This document shows, in pieces, positions 39,389-51,090 of a stretch of 64,000 nt of DNA; the stretch's first letter is position 1; each line of letters begins with the position of its first letter. Source of the DNA: Rouxiella silvae (GTDB lineage: Bacteria; Pseudomonadota; Gammaproteobacteria; Enterobacterales; Enterobacteriaceae). A program made the translations under genes and the position numbers. The notes beneath the pieces were generated by a model. The model was not told the origin of the DNA, ran no database searches, and saw nothing but the letters and a program-made list of their open reading frames with translations. The DNA lies in the NCBI RefSeq assembly GCF_002093625.1, contig NZ_MRWD01000021.1:16328-80327 (forward strand), in the 5' to 3' direction.

Positions 39389-39633
39389 TGAGTTGTCCTG
39401 GTTGGGCTAGAAGCCTGTAGCGCGAGCCGACAAGCGAGTAACAGTTTGCACCTTCTCCAGTGGTTTTATCATACTCAGGAATAGCCTCACGGCAAGAGGC
39501 GGTTTTGGATCTCACTTCACAGTTTGCAGGATCAACTTCAAGTATGAAGGGTAAGGCTGGCTTGCACTTACTGACGATATCTTTATCATTTAGGTTATCG
39601 ATATTTTTCGCATAAAAGCATCCGAGCAAAAGT

Positions 39634-40263
39634 ATGAGCTATATTGTTGCACTCACCGGCGGGATAGGCAGCGGGAAGAGTACGGTCGCCAATGCGTTTG
39701 GGCGACTTGGGGTTACGCTGGTGGATGCCGATATCCTTGCACGTCAGGTGGTTGAACCTGGCATGCCGGCCTTACACGCTTTAGTTGAAAGATTTGGTAA
39801 ACAAATCGTTCTGGATGACGGCTCACTTAACCGCCCGCGACTGCGAGAAGTTATCTTTAGTAATACCGGACATAAACAATGGGTTAACCAACTTCTTCAT
39901 CCTATAATACAGGCTGAAACGCAGCGTTTAATCAAGGCAGCCTGTTCACCCTATGTGCTTTGGGTGGTGCCTCTCTTGGTAGAAAATGGATTACAAGACC
40001 GTGCAAATCGCGTACTTGTGGTCGACGTAAGCGAAGAAGTACAGCTTTTGAGAACAATCAGCCGTGATGGCGTCAGTCGTCAGCAGGCCGAAAGTATTAT
40101 TGCCGCGCAGGCCTCACGCCAACAGAGGTTGGCCTGTGCGGATGACATAATTGATAACAACGGTGGTCCCGAGACGATCGAGCCGCGTGTTGCTTCATTA
40201 CATAGCCGTTATCTGGATTTAGCGGCTTCAGCGACCCGACAGGATATTGACAAGAATGAGTGA
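39634..40263 (+). CDS. coaE: Dephospho-CoA kinase
   Basis: Last step of CoA synthesis: phosphorylates the 3'-OH of dephospho-CoA. 209 residues. P-loop GGIGSGKST near residue 9, the substrate-binding [13 protein letters not shown], and the LLVENGL lid region. With panBCD this window holds two parts of the CoA pathway. The last bases overlap the zapD start, so translation is coupled. Confidence 0.96.
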   Translation: MSYIVALTGGIGSGKSTVANAFGRLGVTLVDADILARQVVEPGMPALHALVERFGKQIVLDDGSLNRPRLREVIFSNTGHKQWVNQLLHPIIQAETQRLIKAACSPYVLWVVPLLVENGLQDRANRVLVVDVSEEVQLLRTISRDGVSRQQAESIIAAQASRQQRLACADDIIDNNGGPETIEPRVASLHSRYLDLAASATRQDIDKNE

Positions 40264-41008
40264 TGTGGTTACTACCGTTCTCTTTGAACATCCTTTAAAT
40301 GAAAAGATGCGTACCTGGCTGCGCATTGAGTTTCTTTTACAACAGTTACATGCCAATCCGCATCTCAGTTCTATTGCTTCCGCCCTGACTTTTTTCCGTA
40401 CTGCGTCCGATCTTTTAGACGTGCTGGAACGCGGTGAAGTACGAACCGACCTGTTAAAAGAGCTTGAACGCCAACAGCAAAAACTGCTGCTTTGGTCCGA
40501 CGTTCCCGGCGTTGAGATGTCTCGAATTCACGAACTGCGCGCGGAGTTGAAAGACACGGCGTCGGTACTGATGAGTGCGCCAAGAATAGGTCAGGCACTT
40601 AAAGAGGATCGCATGGTCAGCCTGGTAAAACAGCGCTTGAGTATTCCCGGCGGTTGCTGCAGTTTCGACTTACCGACACTGCATATTTGGATGCATATGC
40701 CGCAGGCGCTGCGCGACACCGATGTGCGTCACTGGCTCGACACGTTAGAACCGCTTCATAAGTCGTTGACCAGCGTTCTAGGCCTCATTCGTCAGTCGGG
40801 ACCTTTCCGCAACCAGATAAGCCTAAATGGTTTCTTCCAGGACAATGCCGAAGGCGCAGACTTGCTTCGACTTCGACTCTCGCTTGAATATCAACTTTAT
40901 CCGCAGGTTTCAGGCCACAAGACGCGCTACGCCATTCGTTTCCTGCCGTTGGACAGCGAAAAGGGCCAGGTTCCGGCCAGACTGAATTTTGAACTTGCCT
41001 GCTGCTAG
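40256..41008 (+). CDS. zapD: Cell division protein ZapD
   Basis: Cytoplasmic FtsZ-associated protein that bundles FtsZ protofilaments. 250 residues. Conserved: [41 protein letters not shown] region, [33 protein letters not shown], and the C-terminal LNFELACC. Start at 40256 (MSDVV) lies in the coaE stop region; the ATG at 40247 is also open, but the family N-terminus favours the later one. In the coaE-zapD-yacG operon. Confidence 0.95.
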   Translation: MSDVVTTVLFEHPLNEKMRTWLRIEFLLQQLHANPHLSSIASALTFFRTASDLLDVLERGEVRTDLLKELERQQQKLLLWSDVPGVEMSRIHELRAELKDTASVLMSAPRIGQALKEDRMVSLVKQRLSIPGGCCSFDLPTLHIWMHMPQALRDTDVRHWLDTLEPLHKSLTSVLGLIRQSGPFRNQISLNGFFQDNAEGADLLRLRLSLEYQLYPQVSGHKTRYAIRFLPLDSEKGQVPARLNFELACC

Positions 41009-41016
41009 GAGCAAAC

Positions 41017-41217
41017 ATGGACAACGATATTATTAAGGTAAATTGCCCGACCTGTGGCAAACAAGTGATTTGGGGCGAAAACAGTCCTTACCGGCCTTTC
41101 TGCACCAAGCGCTGCCAGTTGATTGACCTTGGGGAATGGGCCGACGAAGAAAAACGTATTCCGAGTAAAGGCGAGATAAACGATCTCGACGAGTGGAGCG
41201 AAGACGACATCAAATAG
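41017..41217 (+). CDS. yacG: DNA gyrase inhibitor YacG (zinc protein)
   Basis: 66-residue zinc-ribbon protein that binds GyrB and blocks DNA binding by gyrase. Four zinc ligands: Cys10, Cys13 (NCPTCGK) and Cys29, Cys33 (FCTKRCQ). The acidic tail (DEWSEDDIK) is typical. GGAG upstream. Last gene of the coaE operon; followed by a strong terminator. Confidence 0.95.
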   Translation: MDNDIIKVNCPTCGKQVIWGENSPYRPFCTKRCQLIDLGEWADEEKRIPSKGEINDLDEWSEDDIK

Positions 41218-41220
41218 AAA

Positions 41221-41248
41221 AAGGGGGAACATAAACTGTTCCCCCTTT
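41221..41248. terminator. Terminator between yacG and mutT
   Basis: AAGGGGGAAC-ATAAACT-GTTCCCCCTT, a 10-bp perfect stem, flanked by A- and T-runs on both sides; can serve both strands. Confidence 0.9.
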
Positions 41249-41274
41249 CAATCTCGATATCATTATTTGATATC

Positions 41275-41676
41275 TTAAATTTCGTCGTTTAAAAGCGCTT
41301 TAACAATCTCGGCGTTGGCCGGTGGAAAATCACTTTCCTTAATTTCGCTCTGCACTACCCAGCGCTTCGGCTGACCTTCTTTACCATAAGGCTCGCCCGT
41401 CCAGTTCTGTACTAAAAAGAAGTGAAGATTGACGATGCGGTCAGGGAAAGTATGTTGCAGCGTGCGTATAAGCACAGGCTCAGCGGCATCAATGCCAACC
41501 TCTTCCTGCAATTCACGAATCAGTGCCTGTGCTGCATTTTCTCCGCTTTCAATCTTACCGCCTGGAAACTCCCAGAAACCGGCCATGTGCGAAGATGCGT
41601 CACGTTGAGTAATGAAAATCTCTTTCTGAACGTTGCGGATAATCCCGACCGAGATATTCAGTTGTTTAATACTCAC
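41275..41676 (-). CDS. mutT: 8-oxo-dGTP diphosphatase MutT
   Basis: Cleans 8-oxo-dGTP from the nucleotide pool and so prevents A:T to C:G mutations. 133 residues. A complete Nudix box (GX5EX7REUXEEXGU) lies at residues 40-62, with GGKIESGEN and RELQEEVGI. N-terminus ISVGIIRN and FWEFPGG as in E. coli. Downstream of secA, separated by a hairpin. Confidence 0.95.
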   Translation of the reverse strand: MSIKQLNISVGIIRNVQKEIFITQRDASSHMAGFWEFPGGKIESGENAAQALIRELQEEVGIDAAEPVLIRTLQHTFPDRIVNLHFFLVQNWTGEPYGKEGQPKRWVVQSEIKESDFPPANAEIVKALLNDEI

Positions 41677-41706
41677 CTTCTTTACCTCTTGGAAAATCTC
41701 AAAATT

Positions 41707-41729
41707 AAGGGCGGTAATTAGCCGCCCTT
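41707..41729 (-). terminator. Terminator between secA and mutT
   Basis: Minus strand AAGGGCGG-CTAATTA-CCGCCCTT followed by AATTTTG. 8-bp stem 27 bp past the secA stop. The T-run is weak, so some read-through into mutT is likely. Confidence 0.7.
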
Positions 41730-41756
41730 GTTATCTTGCTGTATTCAGACTGGCAA

Positions 41757-44474
41757 TCAGTTTTGCAGACGTCCGTGACACTGCTTGTATTTTTTGCCTG
41801 AACCGCATGGGCAAGGATCATTGCGCCCGACTTTGCGTTCAGCGGCTGCTGGACTGCCTGCGGTCAATGACAACTCTTCTTCAAGAGAGGCAACGTGGCT
41901 AAGCTGTTGCTGCTGAGCCAAACGCTCAGCTTCTTCGCGACGGTGCTCTTCCATTGCTTCGACTTCTTCAGGCATGCGAACCTGAACCTTGCTCAATACG
42001 CTAACCACCTCATATTTAAGTGATTCCAGCATAGAAGCGAACATAGCAAACGATTCGCGCTTGTATTCCTGCTTCGGATCTTTCTGCGCATAACCACGCA
42101 GGTGGATGCCCTGACGCAGATAGTCCATCGCTGCCAGATGCTCTTTCCACAGGGAGTCGAGCGTTTGCAGCATCACACCTTTTTCGAAGTTACGCATCAT
42201 TTCGATGCCAACAACTTCTTCTTTGCGCGCATAAGAATCTTTCGCCGTTTGCAGAATGCGCTCACGAAGCGTTTCCTCATGCAGCTCAGGCTCTTTATCC
42301 AGCCACTCTTTGATAGGCATTTCCAGCTCGAAATCGTTCTTCAGACGCTGTTCCAGACCTTCAACATCCCACATTTCTTCCAGCGACTGCGGTGGAATAC
42401 AGCTGTCGATGGTGCTTTTGAACACGTCTTCGCGGATGCTGGCGATGGTTTCGCTCACGTCAGTGACGTCCAACAGTTCGTTACGCTGGCCGTAGATGGC
42501 GCGGCGCTGGTCGTTGGCAACGTCATCGTATTCAAGCAGCTGTTTACGAATGTCGTAGTTACGGCCTTCAACTTTGCGCTGTGCGTTGGCAATCGCTTTG
42601 GTCACCCAAGGGTGCTCGATAGCTTCGCCCGGCTTCATGCCCAGTTTGCGCATCATGCCTGATACACGGTCTGAGGCGAAGATACGCATCAGTGGATCTT
42701 CCATTGACAGGTAGAAGCGGGATGAACCGGCATCGCCCTGACGACCCGCACGACCGCGCAGCTGGTTATCGATACGACGTGATTCATGACGTTCGGTACC
42801 CACGATATGTAAACCACCGGAGGCCAGAACGGCTTCGTGACGTACATTCCAGGCTTCTTTAATGCTGGCAATTTGCTCGGCCGTTACCTCTTCGCCCAGT
42901 TTCTCAATCTCAACCTGCCAGCTGCCGCCCAGCACGATATCCGTACCACGACCGGCCATGTTGGTGGCGATAGTTACGCGGCTTGGCTGACCGGCCTGAG
43001 CAACAATATCAGCCTCTTTGGCGTGGAACTTGGCGTTTAGGACGCTGTGTTCGATACCGGCTTTGGTCAACTCGTGAGAAACCACTTCAGATTTTTCGAT
43101 TGAAGCAGTACCGACCAAAATTGGCTGTCCGTTTGCGCTGCGTTCTTTAATATCTTCGATGATGGCGCCGATTTTTTCCATTTCAGTCATGTAGACCAGG
43201 TCAGGCAAATCTTTACGCTGCATTGGGCGGTTGGTTGGCACCACAATGGTATCGAGCTTGTAAATAGTACTGAATTCAAACGCTTCGGTGTCGGCAGTAC
43301 CGGTCATACCGGCCAGTTTCTCATACAGGCGGAAGTAGTTCTGGAAGGTAATTGATGCCAGAGTCTGGTTTTCGTTTTGAATATCAACGTGTTCTTTGGC
43401 TTCAACCGCCTGATGTAAACCGTCTGACCAGCGACGCCCCTGCATGGTACGACCGGTGTGTTCGTCAACAATGATAACTTCACCGTCTTTAACGATGTAG
43501 TCAACATCGCGGGTGAACAGCACGTGGGCGCGCAGTGCGGCCGTTACGTGGTGCATCAGCATAATGTTGGTTGGGGAATAGAGTGATTCACCCTCTTCCA
43601 TGATGCCAGCTTCGGCCAGCATCTCTTCAATCAAAATTAATCCACGCTCGGTCAAATGAACCTGACGCGCTTTCTCATCAACGGAGAAGTGACCTTCGCC
43701 TTGGAAGCTGTCTGAATCTTCTTTTTCCTGACGGATCAGTTTAGGGATCAGCTTGTCGACGCGAATATACATCTCTGAGCTGTCTTCTGCCGGACCCGAG
43801 ATAATAAGCGGAGTACGTGCTTCATCGATAAGGATGGAGTCAACCTCATCCACCAGCGCATAGTGCAGCTTACGCTGAACGCGCTCTTCGATGCTGAACG
43901 CCATGTTGTCGCGCAGATAGTCGAAGCCGTATTCGTTGTTGGTACCGTAGGTAATATCTGCGGCGTAGGCTTCGCGCTTCGCGGGTGCTGGCATATTTGG
44001 CAGGTTGATGCCCACGCTCAAACCGAGGAATTCAAACAGCGGACGGTTATTTTCCGCATCGCGCTGGGCCAAATAGTCGTTGACGGTAACAACGTGAACG
44101 CCTTTACCGCTTAAGGCATTCAGGTAGGCTGGCAGGGTTGCGGTCAGGGTTTTACCTTCACCGGTGCGCATTTCTGCGATACAGCGTTCGTTTAAAACCA
44201 TACCGCCGAGCAGCTGTACGTCAAAGTGACGCATACCGAATACGCGCTTACTTGATTCACGCACGACAGCAAAAGCTTCAGGGATTAGGGATTCAAGCAC
44301 TTCGCCTTTTTCCAAACGAGCGCGAAACTCATCGGTTTTGGCTCTCAGTTGCTCGTCAGACAGTGCTGAAACTTCAGGTTCGAGACGGCTAACTTGGTCA
44401 ACAACTTTGCGCATACGGCGCAGTGTACGATCGTTACGGCTACCAAAAACTTTGGTGAGTAATTTGCTTAACAT
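41757..44474 (-). CDS. secA: Preprotein translocase ATPase SecA
   Basis: Motor that drives secreted proteins through SecYEG. 905 residues. Walker A region [18 protein letters not shown], Walker B/DEAD-like [17 protein letters not shown], second [32 protein letters not shown], and the C-terminal zinc finger ([15 protein letters not shown]) that binds SecB. Start at 44474 ([16 protein letters not shown]) by homology; the ATG 39 bases upstream is ignored. Downstream of secM, whose stalling controls secA translation in E. coli. Confidence 0.97.
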   Translation of the reverse strand: MLSKLLTKVFGSRNDRTLRRMRKVVDQVSRLEPEVSALSDEQLRAKTDEFRARLEKGEVLESLIPEAFAVVRESSKRVFGMRHFDVQLLGGMVLNERCIAEMRTGEGKTLTATLPAYLNALSGKGVHVVTVNDYLAQRDAENNRPLFEFLGLSVGINLPNMPAPAKREAYAADITYGTNNEYGFDYLRDNMAFSIEERVQRKLHYALVDEVDSILIDEARTPLIISGPAEDSSEMYIRVDKLIPKLIRQEKEDSDSFQGEGHFSVDEKARQVHLTERGLILIEEMLAEAGIMEEGESLYSPTNIMLMHHVTAALRAHVLFTRDVDYIVKDGEVIIVDEHTGRTMQGRRWSDGLHQAVEAKEHVDIQNENQTLASITFQNYFRLYEKLAGMTGTADTEAFEFSTIYKLDTIVVPTNRPMQRKDLPDLVYMTEMEKIGAIIEDIKERSANGQPILVGTASIEKSEVVSHELTKAGIEHSVLNAKFHAKEADIVAQAGQPSRVTIATNMAGRGTDIVLGGSWQVEIEKLGEEVTAEQIASIKEAWNVRHEAVLASGGLHIVGTERHESRRIDNQLRGRAGRQGDAGSSRFYLSMEDPLMRIFASDRVSGMMRKLGMKPGEAIEHPWVTKAIANAQRKVEGRNYDIRKQLLEYDDVANDQRRAIYGQRNELLDVTDVSETIASIREDVFKSTIDSCIPPQSLEEMWDVEGLEQRLKNDFELEMPIKEWLDKEPELHEETLRERILQTAKDSYARKEEVVGIEMMRNFEKGVMLQTLDSLWKEHLAAMDYLRQGIHLRGYAQKDPKQEYKRESFAMFASMLESLKYEVVSVLSKVQVRMPEEVEAMEEHRREEAERLAQQQQLSHVASLEEELSLTAGSPAAAERKVGRNDPCPCGSGKKYKQCHGRLQN

Positions 44475-44616
44475 GATTCTTGATTTCTCTTTGAGACCGC
44501 ATGCTGCGGCCACTATTTTTGTTAGTACTTTTTGCTTTTACCGACATAGGTTACAGGCTTGTGCCATGCTGACTTATGCAGAGAAAAAGCGGCAAAGATC
44601 ACTTCAGAAATGACAA

Positions 44617-45150
44617 TCAAACCAGAGAGGCGAGAGGCCCGGCGCGAATACCTAGACTCTCGGCCAGCCAGATGCCCGGCTGGTGTTTATCGGAGGCCGT
44701 GAGCAGCGTTTGCTGAGTATCACGGATAATTACCGGGGGTTTTGCTTCGTGCGTGAGCAACGAATTTAACGTGACCAGCAGAGCAAGCTGCTGCACGTGC
44801 AATGGTTCAACGTCGGCTAACACGGCTTCAGGGCTGACGACGTTATAGGTCACAACCTGAGGGGCCAACGCAAAAGAAAGGTGACGGATGACCGTGCGCA
44901 GTGCATGCTGCTGCCAGTAATCAACACCGATTGACGCACGGCGATGGGCCTGGAGCCACGCCAGATTGGTCAGTCCACGCGTGTCGATGTTTAAACGGTT
45001 TAGACTTGAGGAGGTATTGGTTACACTTGCCAGCTCAGTTTGTGAAAGATTCGTCGACACGCCAAGGCTCGCCGCGACCATCCCCAACAGGAGATGCGGC
45101 CAAAAATACCTTCTGCCAAATTGTCGCCAACGATTTAGAATACCAATCAC
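44617..45150 (-). CDS. secM: SecM, secretion monitor (arrest peptide regulating secA)
   Basis: Exported peptide whose own translation stalls in the ribosome tunnel until SecA pulls it, opening the secA ribosome site. 177 residues. Signal region [23 protein letters not shown] matches E. coli. Middle block [21 protein letters not shown]. The C-terminal arrest sequence is [12 protein letters not shown] (residues 161-172) plus LASLV. Compared with E. coli FxxxxWIxxxxGIRAGP, the Phe position is His and WI is WL, while Arg-Ala-Gly-Pro is intact. The start is a GTG (VIGILNRW), as in E. coli. Its start is only 28 bp from the divergent DUF721 gene. Confidence 0.92.
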   Translation of the reverse strand: MIGILNRWRQFGRRYFWPHLLLGMVAASLGVSTNLSQTELASVTNTSSSLNRLNIDTRGLTNLAWLQAHRRASIGVDYWQQHALRTVIRHLSFALAPQVVTYNVVSPEAVLADVEPLHVQQLALLVTLNSLLTHEAKPPVIIRDTQQTLLTASDKHQPGIWLAESLGIRAGPLASLV

Positions 45151-45178
45151 AAGTTTTACAATCCGCCGGAGCTCGCCA

Positions 45179-45724
45179 ATGCGTAACAGCCGCCCACAAT
45201 TATTAGATATCCTGTTCGATGACGCCACTGCCGCTGGGCAAAGCCCTCTGCGTGTGGTTCAACAGCGCGCGGCCGCATTACTCAAGCTCAATCGCGCTGT
45301 GAAAGGTCTGCTACCCACCCAAATGCAAGCATGGTGCCGGGTCGGTAATTATCGTCAGGGTGTATTGGTGCTAGAGATAGCAAATGCCAGTTGGATGATG
45401 CGGTTACGTTATGAACAACCGGCGCTTCTCTCTGCACTTCGTGCGCAAATACTACCATCATTGTCTTCAATCGACATCAGGATTAATCCATCGTTGATGG
45501 CGAAAACGGAAAACTTATCGCAGAAAAATGGAAATTCAGCGCAGGAATATGAAAAAACAGGAATATCAAAGGGTCCCTTACCGCCAGTTAGGCAAATAAG
45601 TATGCAGAGCGCGGAAGAATTACGATTACTGGCGAGCCGTAGCCCTGAGAAACTTAGAAAAGCATTAGAACGACTGGCTGGAATGGCCGGAGAGGGTGCC
45701 AAAACAACCAGTCGTAATAATTAA
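45179..45724 (+). CDS. DUF721/DciA-like protein
   Basis: 181 residues. The N-terminal ~105 fit the DUF721 (DciA) fold: [50 protein letters not shown], then a hydrophobic strand. The C-terminal ~75 are hydrophilic and low in complexity, ending in a Lys/Arg-rich helix. In bacteria without DnaC/DnaI, DciA recruits the replicative helicase DnaB, and its gene often sits beside lpxC and secA, as here. In E. coli the loader is DnaC. Start ATG 45179 with CCGGAG upstream; the longer frame crosses secM antisense. Convergent with lpxC (12-bp gap). Active role in replication is inference. Confidence 0.75.
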   Translation: MRNSRPQLLDILFDDATAAGQSPLRVVQQRAAALLKLNRAVKGLLPTQMQAWCRVGNYRQGVLVLEIANASWMMRLRYEQPALLSALRAQILPSLSSIDIRINPSLMAKTENLSQKNGNSAQEYEKTGISKGPLPPVRQISMQSAEELRLLASRSPEKLRKALERLAGMAGEGAKTTSRNN

Positions 45725-45736
45725 TATCAGTACCGA

Positions 45737-46672
<936 letters not shown>

Positions 46673-46683
46673 TTATCCATCCA

Positions 46684-46711
46684 ACCGACCTAAGGATACC
46701 TTAAGATCGGT
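46684..46711 (-). other. Hairpin in the ftsZ-lpxC gap
   Basis: Minus strand ACCGATCTTAAGG and CCTTAGGTCGGT pair over about 12 bp, with one bulge and one wobble, 30 bp before the lpxC start. No T-run follows, so it is a leader or intercistronic hairpin rather than a clear terminator. Confidence 0.45.
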
Positions 46712-46764
46712 GGGACAGTTTAGCACAAAGAGCGGAGATCCCAAAATTCGGACAAATCGTGAAA

Positions 46765-47919
46765 TTAGTCCGCCTGCTTACGCAAGAAGGCTGGGATATC
46801 CAAATAGTCTGGCTCTTTGTTTGATTGCGTGTTCGGATCATTAACCACCTTCGCTGCTGGCTTGTTTTCCTGCGGCAGTGGCGACATGCCATGCTGCTGA
46901 TAACGGTGATCCATTACAGGTTGGCTAGCAGGTTTATTGGTCACCAGGGTGATTTCAGGACGTTTGTCCATGCCAATACCTGTTGCCACCACGGTGACAC
47001 GCAGTTCGTCGTTCATTTCCGGGTCAAGGGAAGTACCAATAACCACGGTGGCGTTGTCAGAGGCGAAAGCACGGATAGTGTTACCCACAGTCTCAAACTC
47101 GTCCAAACGCAGGTCGAAGCCAGCGGTGATGTTAACCAGTACGCCGCGAGCGCCGGACAGGTCGATATCTTCCAGCAGCGGGCTGGAGATAGCCATCTCT
47201 GCCGCTTCTTCAGCACGGTCTTCACCACACGCCACGCCAGAACCCATCATCGCGTAGCCCATTTCGGACATCACGGTGCGCACGTCGGCGAAGTCGACGT
47301 TCATCAGGCCAGGACGGGTGATCAGCTCGGCAATACCCTGTACAGCGCCTTTAAGTACGTCGTTAGCCGCACCGAAAGCGTCGAGCAGAGAGATACCGCG
47401 ACCCAGAACTTTAAGCAGCTTATCGTTCGGGATAGTGATCAGTGAGTCAACGTGCTTAGAAAGCTCGGCGATACCCTGCTCCGCGAATGCCATGCGCTTC
47501 TTGCCTTCAAAATTGAAAGGCTTAGTCACCACGGCAACGGTCAGAATACCTAATTCTTTTGCTACTTCCGCAACCACAGGCGCTGCACCGGTACCGGTAC
47601 CGCCACCCATACCTGCTGCGATGAACACCATATCGGCGCCTTCGAGTGCTACTCGCAGGGCTTCACGGTCTTCTTCAGCAGAATTGCGACCCACTTCAGG
47701 GTTTGCGCCAGCACCCAGACCTTTGGTAATACCGCTACCAATCTGGATTGTCTGGCCTACTGCCGTCTTACGTAATGCCTGAGCATCGGTATTCACGGCA
47801 AAGAATTCAACACCTTCGATGCGCTCGCGCACCATGTGCTCAACGGCGTTACCGCCGCCACCGCCGACGCCGATGACTTTAATCACCGCGTCGTTGGTCA
47901 GTTCCATAGGTTCAAACAT
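46765..47919 (-). CDS. ftsZ: Cell division protein FtsZ
   Basis: Tubulin-like GTPase that forms the Z ring. 384 residues. GTP signature [13 protein letters not shown]7 loop [16 protein letters not shown]-terminal conserved peptide [14 protein letters not shown], the docking site for FtsA, ZipA, ZapD and MinC. Start at 47919 ([20 protein letters not shown]) with ACGGAGAGA upstream; the longer frame to 47970 is not used. ZapD, a partner, is encoded about 6 kb away. Confidence 0.97.
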   Translation of the reverse strand: MFEPMELTNDAVIKVIGVGGGGGNAVEHMVRERIEGVEFFAVNTDAQALRKTAVGQTIQIGSGITKGLGAGANPEVGRNSAEEDREALRVALEGADMVFIAAGMGGGTGTGAAPVVAEVAKELGILTVAVVTKPFNFEGKKRMAFAEQGIAELSKHVDSLITIPNDKLLKVLGRGISLLDAFGAANDVLKGAVQGIAELITRPGLMNVDFADVRTVMSEMGYAMMGSGVACGEDRAEEAAEMAISSPLLEDIDLSGARGVLVNITAGFDLRLDEFETVGNTIRAFASDNATVVIGTSLDPEMNDELRVTVVATGIGMDKRPEITLVTNKPASQPVMDHRYQQHGMSPLPQENKPAAKVVNDPNTQSNKEPDYLDIPAFLRKQAD

Positions 47920-47991
47920 AGTTTCTCTCCGTTTTGTGCCTGTCGCTTCGGGATCACCAATACACTTCACTATGATCCCGTTGTTGAAACA

Positions 47992-49248
47992 TTAAAACTC
48001 TTTTCTCAGCCAACTATTGATTCTTTTGAACCAATTGCCCACTGAGGCGCGTTTTTCCACTTCAGCCTCACCGCTCAGGTGAGACTCTTTACCATAGTGC
48101 AGCAGCCCTACAGCGGTTGAGTAGTAAGGTTCCTGCGCATAATCTGTCAGCCCGGTAATGTTCAAGGGTTGACCAATACGCACCTGGGTATGGAATACCC
48201 TTTGCGCACAGGCTGCCAGACCATCAATTTGTGCAGCGCCCCCGGTTAACACAATTCCGGCGGCTAAATGGTGTTTTACGCCCTGTTGGCGTAACTGCTC
48301 CTGCAATTGCAAAATCTCGTCGTTGACCAGATTCAACAATTCGGTGTAACGCGGTTCAATAACCTCGGCTAGCGTTTGACGCTGCAGACTGCGCGGGGGA
48401 CGCCCCCCCACACTCGGCACTTCGACGTTTTCGTCTTTGCCGACAATCGAACCCAGTGCACAACCGTGACGCACTTTAATCGCTTCTGCGTCAGTTGGCG
48501 GTGTGCCGAAAGCATAGGCGATATCACTGGTGACCACGTTACCCGCATAAGGAATAACTTTAGTATGACGCAGTGCGCCGCCAGTATAAACGGCTATATC
48601 CATCGTACCGCCGCCGATATCTACCACACAAACGCCTAACTCACGTTCGTCTTCAGTCAAAACGGCGTAACTGGCGGCCAAACCGGCAAAAATCAGCTGG
48701 TCTACTTTTAGGCCACAGCGCTCTACCGCTTTGACAATGTTCTTCGCCATGTCGTTATGACAGGTGATCAGGTGAACTTTAGCCTGCATACGCACGCCAG
48801 AAAGTCCGACCGGATTCTTAATGCCTTCCTGATAATCGATGGCATATTCCTGGGGAATAACGTGCAACACGCGATGTTCGTCACGTACGCGCACCGATTT
48901 GGCGGTGTGCACCACGTTCTCTACATCTTCCTGCGTTACTTCTTCTTCTGAAATAGGAACCATCCCTATTTCATTCTGGCAACTGATATGTTTACCAGAT
49001 AATGCAAGGTAAACAGAGGAAATTTGGCAATCTGCCATCAATTCGGCCTGATCAATTGCGCGTTGAACGCATTTCACTACCGATTCCAGATCGTTTACGC
49101 CGCCCTTATCCATGCCACGGGAAGGACAACTTCCCACACCGATAATATTGACCATGCCATCGGGCAGAACTTCCCCTACCAGTGCAGCGACCTTTGCTGT
49201 ACCGATCTCCAGCCCAACTACCAGTTTTCTGTCCGTCGACTTGATCAT
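47992..49248 (-). CDS. ftsA: Cell division protein FtsA
   Basis: Actin-like ATPase that anchors FtsZ to the membrane. 418 residues. Phosphate-1 loop [17 protein letters not shown]; phosphate-2 region [15 protein letters not shown]; adenosine motif [13 protein letters not shown]. The C-terminal amphipathic helix [15 protein letters not shown] targets the membrane. The start overlaps the ftsQ stop (ATGA). Confidence 0.97.
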   Translation of the reverse strand: MIKSTDRKLVVGLEIGTAKVAALVGEVLPDGMVNIIGVGSCPSRGMDKGGVNDLESVVKCVQRAIDQAELMADCQISSVYLALSGKHISCQNEIGMVPISEEEVTQEDVENVVHTAKSVRVRDEHRVLHVIPQEYAIDYQEGIKNPVGLSGVRMQAKVHLITCHNDMAKNIVKAVERCGLKVDQLIFAGLAASYAVLTEDERELGVCVVDIGGGTMDIAVYTGGALRHTKVIPYAGNVVTSDIAYAFGTPPTDAEAIKVRHGCALGSIVGKDENVEVPSVGGRPPRSLQRQTLAEVIEPRYTELLNLVNDEILQLQEQLRQQGVKHHLAAGIVLTGGAAQIDGLAACAQRVFHTQVRIGQPLNITGLTDYAQEPYYSTAVGLLHYGKESHLSGEAEVEKRASVGNWFKRINSWLRKEF

Positions 49249-50129
49249 TGTTGTTTAGCCTGTGCTTGATTCTGCTTATTGTTTTGCTGAGAGTTTTGCT
49301 GACCGACTTTCTGTCCATCACTGCCATTTTGGTCGATAAACGCGGGAGCCCAACCTACTGCTGCACCACTTTCATAACGTAAATCAACATAGCTGATGCG
49401 CTTCTTGTCTGTATCCGCCTGCTGTTGCAGTCGCGGATAAAGTTCAAGAAAACGTTGCAAACGCCCGCTGCGATCGTCTCTGCCCAAATCAATACGGATA
49501 TCGTCATCCAGCGTTAATTGCCAGGAGTGACGCGCCGTCATTGAGACAGATTTCACCGTGAACTTACCGGCTGAGGACGCCCCCAGCTGCTGGCTCATGG
49601 TTTGATAGCCTTGCAAAACGTCCTGTTCGCTGCCTTCCGGACCATACAGCAGCGGCATTTTCTGTTTAGCTACACGCTCGGCCGGCAGGCTGAAGGACTT
49701 GCCGTCGGCATCCACCATGTGCAAATCATTCCAATGCGCGACCGGCACGTATTCAACCAGATGTATTTTCAACTCATTCGGCCACTGCTTGCGCACACTG
49801 ACCTGTTTTATCCACGGCAAACGTTCTATCTGCTGCTGAATGACGTTGACGTCCTGAGTCATAAAGGTGCCAGGCTCGCCCATCGACAGTATTGACTGAC
49901 GAATATCGTCGTTGGTGGTGTAGTGACGGTCACCGGTCACCACCAGCTCAGACAGCGGAAGGCGCTTGGCGTCGTCCATCCAGCTCAGTACCGCCCAGGC
50001 ACTCCAGCCGATGGTCGCCAGCACCAGCAGCAGGAACACCATTCCTGCCAGCTGTCCGCCGTTGCTACGACGGCCTTGGCTTTCAACCTTCGTCGCACGC
50101 TCTCGTGCATTTAGGGCAGCTTGAGACAT
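49245..50129 (-). CDS. ftsQ: Cell division protein FtsQ
   Basis: Single-span inner-membrane divisome protein that forms the FtsQLB complex. 294 residues. Cytoplasmic N-terminus, transmembrane helix about 30-51 ([20 protein letters not shown]), POTRA domain ([20 protein letters not shown]), then the beta domain. The C-terminal ~30 residues are very rich in Gln and Asn, so it is longer than E. coli FtsQ (276). One base after ddlB, overlapping ftsA by 4 bp. Confidence 0.95.
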   Translation of the reverse strand: MSQAALNARERATKVESQGRRSNGGQLAGMVFLLLVLATIGWSAWAVLSWMDDAKRLPLSELVVTGDRHYTTNDDIRQSILSMGEPGTFMTQDVNVIQQQIERLPWIKQVSVRKQWPNELKIHLVEYVPVAHWNDLHMVDADGKSFSLPAERVAKQKMPLLYGPEGSEQDVLQGYQTMSQQLGASSAGKFTVKSVSMTARHSWQLTLDDDIRIDLGRDDRSGRLQRFLELYPRLQQQADTDKKRISYVDLRYESGAAVGWAPAFIDQNGSDGQKVGQQNSQQNNKQNQAQAKQQ

Positions 50130-50130
50130 A

Positions 50131-51090
50131 TCAGTCGGCGAGCTCCAGTATGCGAGCCACCAGCTGCGGGAAAGTTAATCCCGCCTGCTTGGCCGCCATC
50201 GGCACCAAACTGTGGCTGGTCATGCCCGGCGATGTGTTCACCTCAAGCAAGTTGAAGTTCCCTTCACTATCTTGCATCACGTCAACGCGGCCCCAACCAC
50301 TACAGTCCAGCGCGCGATAGGCCTGCAGCGCCAATTCGGCCAGCTGTTGTTCCTGATCGGCACCCAGGCCGCTTGGGCAAAAATATTTCGTCTCGTCAGA
50401 AATGTATTTCGCCTGATAGTCATAGAAAATACCGGCGGGCTGAATACGAATCGACGGCATCACTTGGTCACCCACGATAGCTACCGTGTATTCAGGACCG
50501 CTCAGCCACTGTTCAATCAGCAGATCGTCGTCGTGGAGAAATGCCGCTTCCAGTGCCTGTTGCAACTGCTCAGGTGCATCGACTTTACTCATACCCACGC
50601 TTGAACCTTCACGGCTCGGTTTGACGATTAAAGGCAGTCCCAGCGCGGCGATTTTTTCGCCCAAAGCGCCCTGCCCTCTTCCGTTAAAATTATTAAGCGC
50701 GAGTCCTGCTAACTCATTTTTGTTTAATGCCACAAACGCTGTCACCGGCAGGCCCAGCGATTGCCACACCAACTTGGTGCGGAATTTATCCATGGTCAGC
50801 GCCGAAGCCATCACGCCGCTGCCGGTATAAGGCAGGTTTAAATGCTCGAGCAGGCCCTGCAAGGTGCCGTCTTCACCGCCGCGACCGTGCAGCGCGATAA
50901 AGACTTTGTCGTAACCTTCTTCTTTAAGACGGGTGACGGCGAACGTCTTGGTGTCTATCGCATGCGCGTCAATGCCTGACTCACGCAGGCCCGCCAGTAC
51001 AGCGGCGCCAGACTGCAGTGAAACTTCACGCTCGGCCGAAGTGCCACCAAACAGTACGGCAACTTTCTCTTGAACCTGATGATTAGACAT
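50131..51090 (-). CDS. ddlB: D-alanine-D-alanine ligase B
   Basis: ATP-grasp enzyme making the D-Ala-D-Ala dipeptide for peptidoglycan. 319 residues. [49 protein letters not shown] and [17 protein letters not shown] are conserved. Start at 51090 ([16 protein letters not shown]) has AAGGGAG 9 bases upstream, better placed than for the ATG at 51099. Overlaps the murC stop by 8 bp. Confidence 0.95.
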   Translation of the reverse strand: MSNHQVQEKVAVLFGGTSAEREVSLQSGAAVLAGLRESGIDAHAIDTKTFAVTRLKEEGYDKVFIALHGRGGEDGTLQGLLEHLNLPYTGSGVMASALTMDKFRTKLVWQSLGLPVTAFVALNKNELAGLALNNFNGRGQGALGEKIAALGLPLIVKPSREGSSVGMSKVDAPEQLQQALEAAFLHDDDLLIEQWLSGPEYTVAIVGDQVMPSIRIQPAGIFYDYQAKYISDETKYFCPSGLGADQEQQLAELALQAYRALDCSGWGRVDVMQDSEGNFNLLEVNTSPGMTSHSLVPMAAKQAGLTFPQLVARILELAD

